Assembly: GCA_902613185.1 (NCBI GenBank)
Contig: CACMGP010000002.1
Location: 99,378-163,377 of the forward strand
Length of the DNA stretch: 64,000 bases
From: an uncultured Alphaproteobacteria bacterium
GTDB taxonomy: Bacteria > Pseudomonadota > Alphaproteobacteria > HIMB59
Direction: 5' to 3'
Positions 60,566-64,000 of the stretch are shown in pieces. A model generated the notes under the pieces. The model made no database searches and was not told the DNA's origin. It saw only the letters and a list, made by a program, of their open reading frames with translations. The stretch's first letter is position 1; the number at the start of each line of letters is the position of its first letter. A program made the position numbers and the translations under genes.

Positions 60566-60886
60566 CTGATTGGATATTTTTATTTAGCTGCAGCGGTCTT
60601 CTTCGGGATACTTTCAAATAATTTTGCAAAAATATCAAATGGATACGAGAAATTCATACCAACCTCACTAAGTGCTATTTCCATAGTAATCGCGGTCTTT
60701 TTTATTTCTAAGGTAATGAAGTTTTTACCAATGGGAATTGCCTATGCCTCTTATGCTGGTTTAGTGATTTTTGGAACGTTCATATTAAGTATAATTAAGT
60801 TTGGTCAGATTCCAAACTTATTTGGAATACTTGGTTGTGTTCTAATTATACTTGGTATTGTAATGGTAAACGCTCTGGGTAAATAA
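60566..60886 (+). CDS. SMR-type small multidrug/drug-metabolite transporter with non-standard start
   Basis: About 105 residues with four TM helices: YLAAAVFFGILSNNFAKISNG, TSLSAISIVIAVFFISKV, MGIAYASYAGLVIFGTFIL and IFGILGCVLIILGIVMVNAL. The alignment with EmrE is good (helix 3 GIAYA, helix 4 LGxxxIxxGIxxxN). No ATG is available: an in-frame TAG lies just upstream, so the start is CTG (60566) or ATT (60569), 1-5 bases after the dddP stop, consistent with coupled translation. The glutamate of SMR helix 1, which binds the substrate and protons, is a glycine here. It may be an exporter of a small organic compound or a non-pump homologue. Confidence 0.7.
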   Translation: MIGYFYLAAAVFFGILSNNFAKISNGYEKFIPTSLSAISIVIAVFFISKVMKFLPMGIAYASYAGLVIFGTFILSIIKFGQIPNLFGILGCVLIILGIVMVNALGK

Positions 60887-61780
60887 TTACTTCATTCCAG
60901 TCATAGTAATACCTTCAACAAATCTTTTTTGAGCAACTATGAAAGCCACAATAAGTGGAATGGTAACAGTAACAATCGACGCCATCATGGGTCCAAATTC
61001 ATCGCTATCTATACCACCTCTAAATTCTCTAATACCAAGTGGTGGTGTAAATAAATCACGATTACCTGTGATAACAATCCTAGGCCAAAAATAATCATTC
61101 CAGTGAGCAACAACTGAGAAAATTGCAAAAGCGAGTAACGCTGGTATGGCTACAGGAAGCATAACTTTCCAAACAATAGAATATTCTCCCATACCATCCA
61201 TCCTTGCAGCATCAATTAGTTCATCTGGTACTGTCATAAAGAATTGCCGCATTAGAAAAATTCCAAACACAGATATCGTCCACGGTATTATTAAGGCTGC
61301 ATAGGTATCCACCAGTCCAGCTTTTGCTAACATGACATACAACGGTAAAGCGATTGCATGTACAGGTATTAATAAACAGAACAGAACCATTGAAAATACA
61401 AATTCCCTTCCTTTAAACCTAAGCTTGGCTAGTGCATAAGAACATGGAAGTGCAATCAATACTTGTATTAAAAAGATTGAAACAGTCACAATCAAACCGT
61501 TCATTAAATACCTTGGAATTGGGGCTTTTTTGAATGCAAACCAGAAATTGTATTTATAAGGTCGCATTGTGCATACCTCTTCAGTGTATCCGTGCTTAGT
61601 ACAAACTGGGAATGTTTGAATCTCCTGTGCTCCGACTAAACCTCCAGATATTGACTGAATTTCTTGTTGAGATTTAAGTGACATTGAAACCATCATGTAG
61701 AATGGGATCAACACAATTAATGCTCCAATGATGAGCAGTCCATGCTTCCATGACTCTCCAATATAATGTCTAGCTAACAT
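60887..61780 (-). CDS. Sugar/polyol ABC transporter permease (MalG/UgpE type)
   Basis: The frame is open to 61804; I take the ATG at 61778-61780 (MLARHYIGESWKHG), two bases after the upstream stop. About 297 residues with six TM segments and the EAA-like loop ELIDAARMDGMGEYSIVWKVMLPVAIP. A loop between the first and second TM carries a cysteine-containing segment (FPVCTKHGYTEEVCTM). Its stop abuts that of the SMR gene. Confidence 0.87.
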   Translation of the reverse strand: MLARHYIGESWKHGLLIIGALIVLIPFYMMVSMSLKSQQEIQSISGGLVGAQEIQTFPVCTKHGYTEEVCTMRPYKYNFWFAFKKAPIPRYLMNGLIVTVSIFLIQVLIALPCSYALAKLRFKGREFVFSMVLFCLLIPVHAIALPLYVMLAKAGLVDTYAALIIPWTISVFGIFLMRQFFMTVPDELIDAARMDGMGEYSIVWKVMLPVAIPALLAFAIFSVVAHWNDYFWPRIVITGNRDLFTPPLGIREFRGGIDSDEFGPMMASIVTVTIPLIVAFIVAQKRFVEGITMTGMK

Positions 61781-61781
61781 T

Positions 61782-62738
61782 TTAGTAATGTACCCTTTTC
61801 TCAATCACATATCTTTGGAAGAATGTTAGCAAGATTATAAATATTATAAACACAACAGTAATCGCTGCACCAATACTTGTAATATTTTGTTGAATTGCTT
61901 TTTCAAAAATTGCGTACATCATTACATACGTTGTTTTGGCAGGACCACCTTTTGTAAGAATTTCAATTGTGTCAAATACTTGAAATGACCTTATTGTCGT
62001 TATGGTAACCACAAAAAGAGTTGTAGGACCTAACATTGGCCAAGTTACAAGTTTAAATTGTTCCCAAGTTGACTGAGCACCATCCATTTCTGCAGCATGA
62101 TACAATTCTCTTGGTATACTTGTTAAACCAGCTAAGTATAACACCATATTAAATCCAAAGGCTTGCCATACTCCAATAAAACAAATTGTCCAAATCGCTG
62201 TTTTTTTATCTTTGAGCCAATACGGGAAATCCATATTGTTAGCACAAGCAACACTGTACCAACTGTCCTCGGAACTAACCCACGGTAGCCAATGAAAACC
62301 TAAAATAAATTCTCTAATACCTCCGCATCCATTGGCAAGAAAAGAATTTATTATTCCAAGAGTTGGATGAAGAGTAAATTCCCAAGCAATAGCCATTGCC
62401 AATAAAGTAGCCATCACCGGAAGAAAGAAAATTGTTTTATAAATATCAGCTCCAAATCGAAGAGAGTTGAGCATAATGGCTGCAACTAAACCTAATACCA
62501 CTGAAACAGGAACAACGATCAACACGTAAGTTGCCGTTGATATAATCATTTTTATGTAAGTTTTTCTGGAGAACATTTTTTCATAATTCTCCGTACCTAC
62601 CCATTCGAAACTAGAATTACCAAGATTGTAATTAGTAAATGAGATACCTCCGGCTAAAAAAATTGGAAGAATTAATATGACAATCATTAGTATGATTGCA
62701 GGCCAAACAAACCAAATATGTGCTTTAGAGTGGTGCAT
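61782..62738 (-). CDS. Sugar/polyol ABC transporter permease (MalF/UgpA type)
   Basis: A 318-residue permease starting MHHSKAHIWFVWPAIILMIVILILPIFLAG. The EAA-like loop is ELYHAAEMDGAQSTWEQFKLVTWPML, and FDTIEILTKGGPAKTT is the G-G-P turn common to MalF-type subunits. An extra periplasmic region (GFHWLPWVSSEDSWYSVACANNMDF) lies between TM segments. Overlaps the next permease region by proximity only. Confidence 0.87.
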   Translation of the reverse strand: MHHSKAHIWFVWPAIILMIVILILPIFLAGGISFTNYNLGNSSFEWVGTENYEKMFSRKTYIKMIISTATYVLIVVPVSVVLGLVAAIMLNSLRFGADIYKTIFFLPVMATLLAMAIAWEFTLHPTLGIINSFLANGCGGIREFILGFHWLPWVSSEDSWYSVACANNMDFPYWLKDKKTAIWTICFIGVWQAFGFNMVLYLAGLTSIPRELYHAAEMDGAQSTWEQFKLVTWPMLGPTTLFVVTITTIRSFQVFDTIEILTKGGPAKTTYVMMYAIFEKAIQQNITSIGAAITVVFIIFIILLTFFQRYVIEKRVHY

Positions 62739-62740
62739 AT

Positions 62741-63856
62741 TTATCGGATACGCTCACCAGATGTTTCAAAAAGCATAGCCTCTGCATGAGAGAGACTTAT
62801 TCTAACTGTTTCCCCATTTGAAATTAGTCCAGCTGGTGAGCCTCTGACTATGATCTTAAAGTCAGATTGATCAACTTGAACATGGTAAAATATATCCGAA
62901 CCAAGGTTTTCTCTGTATGAAACTGTAGCCTCAAATGCAGGTTTGTTTGAGTCTTTTGTAATTTCTAAATGTTCTGGTCTCACAGCAACTAAAGCTTTTT
63001 GACTATTAGTATTAAATTTTCTTTCAAGCTTAATACCCGTAAATTCAACAGAACCATCAGAGGTAATCTGAGCAGCAAATGTGTTAATCTTTGGGCTGCC
63101 GACAAATTCTGCAACCCTTAAAGATGATGGATTATTATAAACCTCACTTGGTGTATCAAGTTGCAAAAGTTCCCCATCAATCATTACCGCCATTCGAGTT
63201 GACATTGTAAGTGCTTCAGCTTGATCATGCGTCACATAAATGAAAGTGGTCTTTAAAGAATTATGAAGCTCAGATAGTTCAGATCTCATATGAACTCTTA
63301 ATGCAGCATCAAGATTTGATAAAGGTTCATCCATTAAGAATGCAACTGGTTCTCTTACCATCGCCCTTCCTAATGCCGCTCTTTGTCTTTGACCACCAGA
63401 TAGTTGACCTGGCTTTCTATCAAGTAGTTCTGTTATTTTTAAAGTTTCAGATGTTTTAAAAACAAGGTCATCAATTGATTTCTTTTTTTCTTTTCTACTA
63501 GGTACAAAATTACCAACAAGAGGCAACCTCTCTACAAAACTATAGTCTCTTAATTTCAAAGGTGTTTCTAGATTTTTTCTGACAGTCAGGTGCGGGTAAA
63601 GAGCGTAAGATTGGAAAACCATTGCTAAGTCTCTCTTGCTGGCTCTGGTGCTGTTAACATTCTTATCATCAATAATTACATCGCCACTATTTTGTTGCTC
63701 TAATCCAGCAATAATTTTTAACAAAGTGGATTTGCCACAACCGGACGGACCGACTAATGTTAAAAATTCACCATCTTGGATATCAAGGCTTAGTTGTTTA
63801 AGTACCTCAGTTGAACCAAATGACTTATTGATGTTCTTTAAAGAAATTGTCCCCAT
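62741..63856 (-). CDS. Sugar/polyol ABC transporter ATPase (MalK/UgpC type)
   Basis: A 371-residue ATPase with Walker [24 protein letters not shown], Walker [13 protein letters not shown] and H-loop YVTHDQAEALTMSTRMAV. The C-terminal TOBE-like part (VEFVGSPKIN, VAVRPEHLEITK) is present. First gene of the operon; the matching binding protein is not in the window and may lie beyond the right end. Confidence 0.88.
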   Translation of the reverse strand: MGTISLKNINKSFGSTEVLKQLSLDIQDGEFLTLVGPSGCGKSTLLKIIAGLEQQNSGDVIIDDKNVNSTRASKRDLAMVFQSYALYPHLTVRKNLETPLKLRDYSFVERLPLVGNFVPSRKEKKKSIDDLVFKTSETLKITELLDRKPGQLSGGQRQRAALGRAMVREPVAFLMDEPLSNLDAALRVHMRSELSELHNSLKTTFIYVTHDQAEALTMSTRMAVMIDGELLQLDTPSEVYNNPSSLRVAEFVGSPKINTFAAQITSDGSVEFTGIKLERKFNTNSQKALVAVRPEHLEITKDSNKPAFEATVSYRENLGSDIFYHVQVDQSDFKIIVRGSPAGLISNGETVRISLSHAEAMLFETSGERIR

Positions 63857-63938
63857 CTATTTTTATTCCTCAAAACTAAAATAGTTCTGATTAAGACATT
63901 TTAAAAGTAAATTTGTAATATTTATGTTAAAACTTTAT

Positions 63939-63970
63939 GAACAAATTTTAAAATAATCAAAAATTTGTTC
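63939..63970. promoter_or_regulatory. Long inverted repeat upstream of the third ABC operon
   Basis: GAACAAATTTT-N10-AAAATTTGTTC, an 11-bp perfect inverted repeat 83 bases upstream of the ATPase start. It could be an operator for a regulator of this operon or, with the following T/A stretch, a terminator of a gene outside the window. The length (32 bases) exceeds usual LacI or GntR sites. Confidence 0.5.
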
Positions 63971-64000
63971 TTTATAGAGAGCAGTTATAATTATGAGTGA

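Noticed and set aside
1-64000. CRISPR array, IS element or rRNA operon
   Set aside because: No spaced direct repeats, transposase motifs or rRNA-like sequence were seen by eye.

Overview
This AT-rich, densely packed 64 kb window looks like a piece of a streamlined marine alphaproteobacterial chromosome of the SAR11-like or HIMB59/AEGEAN-169 kind. The reasons are very short intergenic gaps, many ATGA-type overlaps, K/N/I-rich proteins, several binding-protein-dependent sugar ABC transporters and a DddP-type gene. The lineage is an inference from gene content; no rRNA or other phylogenetic marker is present.

Layout. 0-3.6 kb: 5-oxoprolinase genes (pxpA running off the left edge, divergent from pxpBC), then a photolyase apparently split into two coupled genes. 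3.6-7.5 kb: an acyl-CoA synthetase and a FadN-like beta-oxidation enzyme. 7.6-16.5 kb: a defence island with a NERD-domain helicase, a C5 cytosine methyltransferase, and an operon of a small unknown protein, a PD-(D/E)XK protein, a MutL/MORC-type GHKL ATPase and a Z1-domain helicase.

16.5-29.2 kb: an accessory region not explained by any system I know. It holds two related modules. Each has a pentameric ligand-gated ion channel with an N-terminal PDZ-like domain, a paralogous ~153-residue putative DNA-binding regulator, a small HTH protein and small exported proteins with conserved cysteines. Module A is one eight-gene operon that also encodes a PrsW-type intramembrane protease and two coiled-coil membrane proteins. 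A near-perfect operator, GTGAAA-N14-TTTCAC, occurs three times: before the module A operon, before its regulator gene, and before the defence operon. This suggests that the channel module and the restriction-like system share one regulon. Module B has a different inverted repeat in the equivalent place. A degenerate tRNA-like element with an encoded CCA end lies between the modules.

29.2-32.8 kb: a DadA-like oxidase, a secreted nuclease, and a copper-responsive CsoR locus with a visible operator. 32.9-43.3 kb: an AglEFGK-type sugar transporter with GH4 (CHE type), GH1 and GH42 glycosidases. 43.3-47.8 kb: an SDR, an IolD-like ThDP enzyme, a D-2-hydroxyacid dehydrogenase and an SMP-30 lactonase. 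47.8-55.4 kb: a second sugar ABC system with GH4 alpha-galactosidase (CHSV type), GalT, GalK and GalE, which reads as uptake of alpha-galactosides and catabolism by the Leloir pathway. 55.4-60.9 kb: a broken small gene, a PQQ-type sugar dehydrogenase, a ferredoxin-NADP reductase, a methyltransferase-like gene coupled to dddP (DMSP lyase family), and an SMR-type transporter with a non-standard start. 60.9-64 kb: a third sugar/glycerol-phosphate-type ABC operon with a long inverted repeat upstream.
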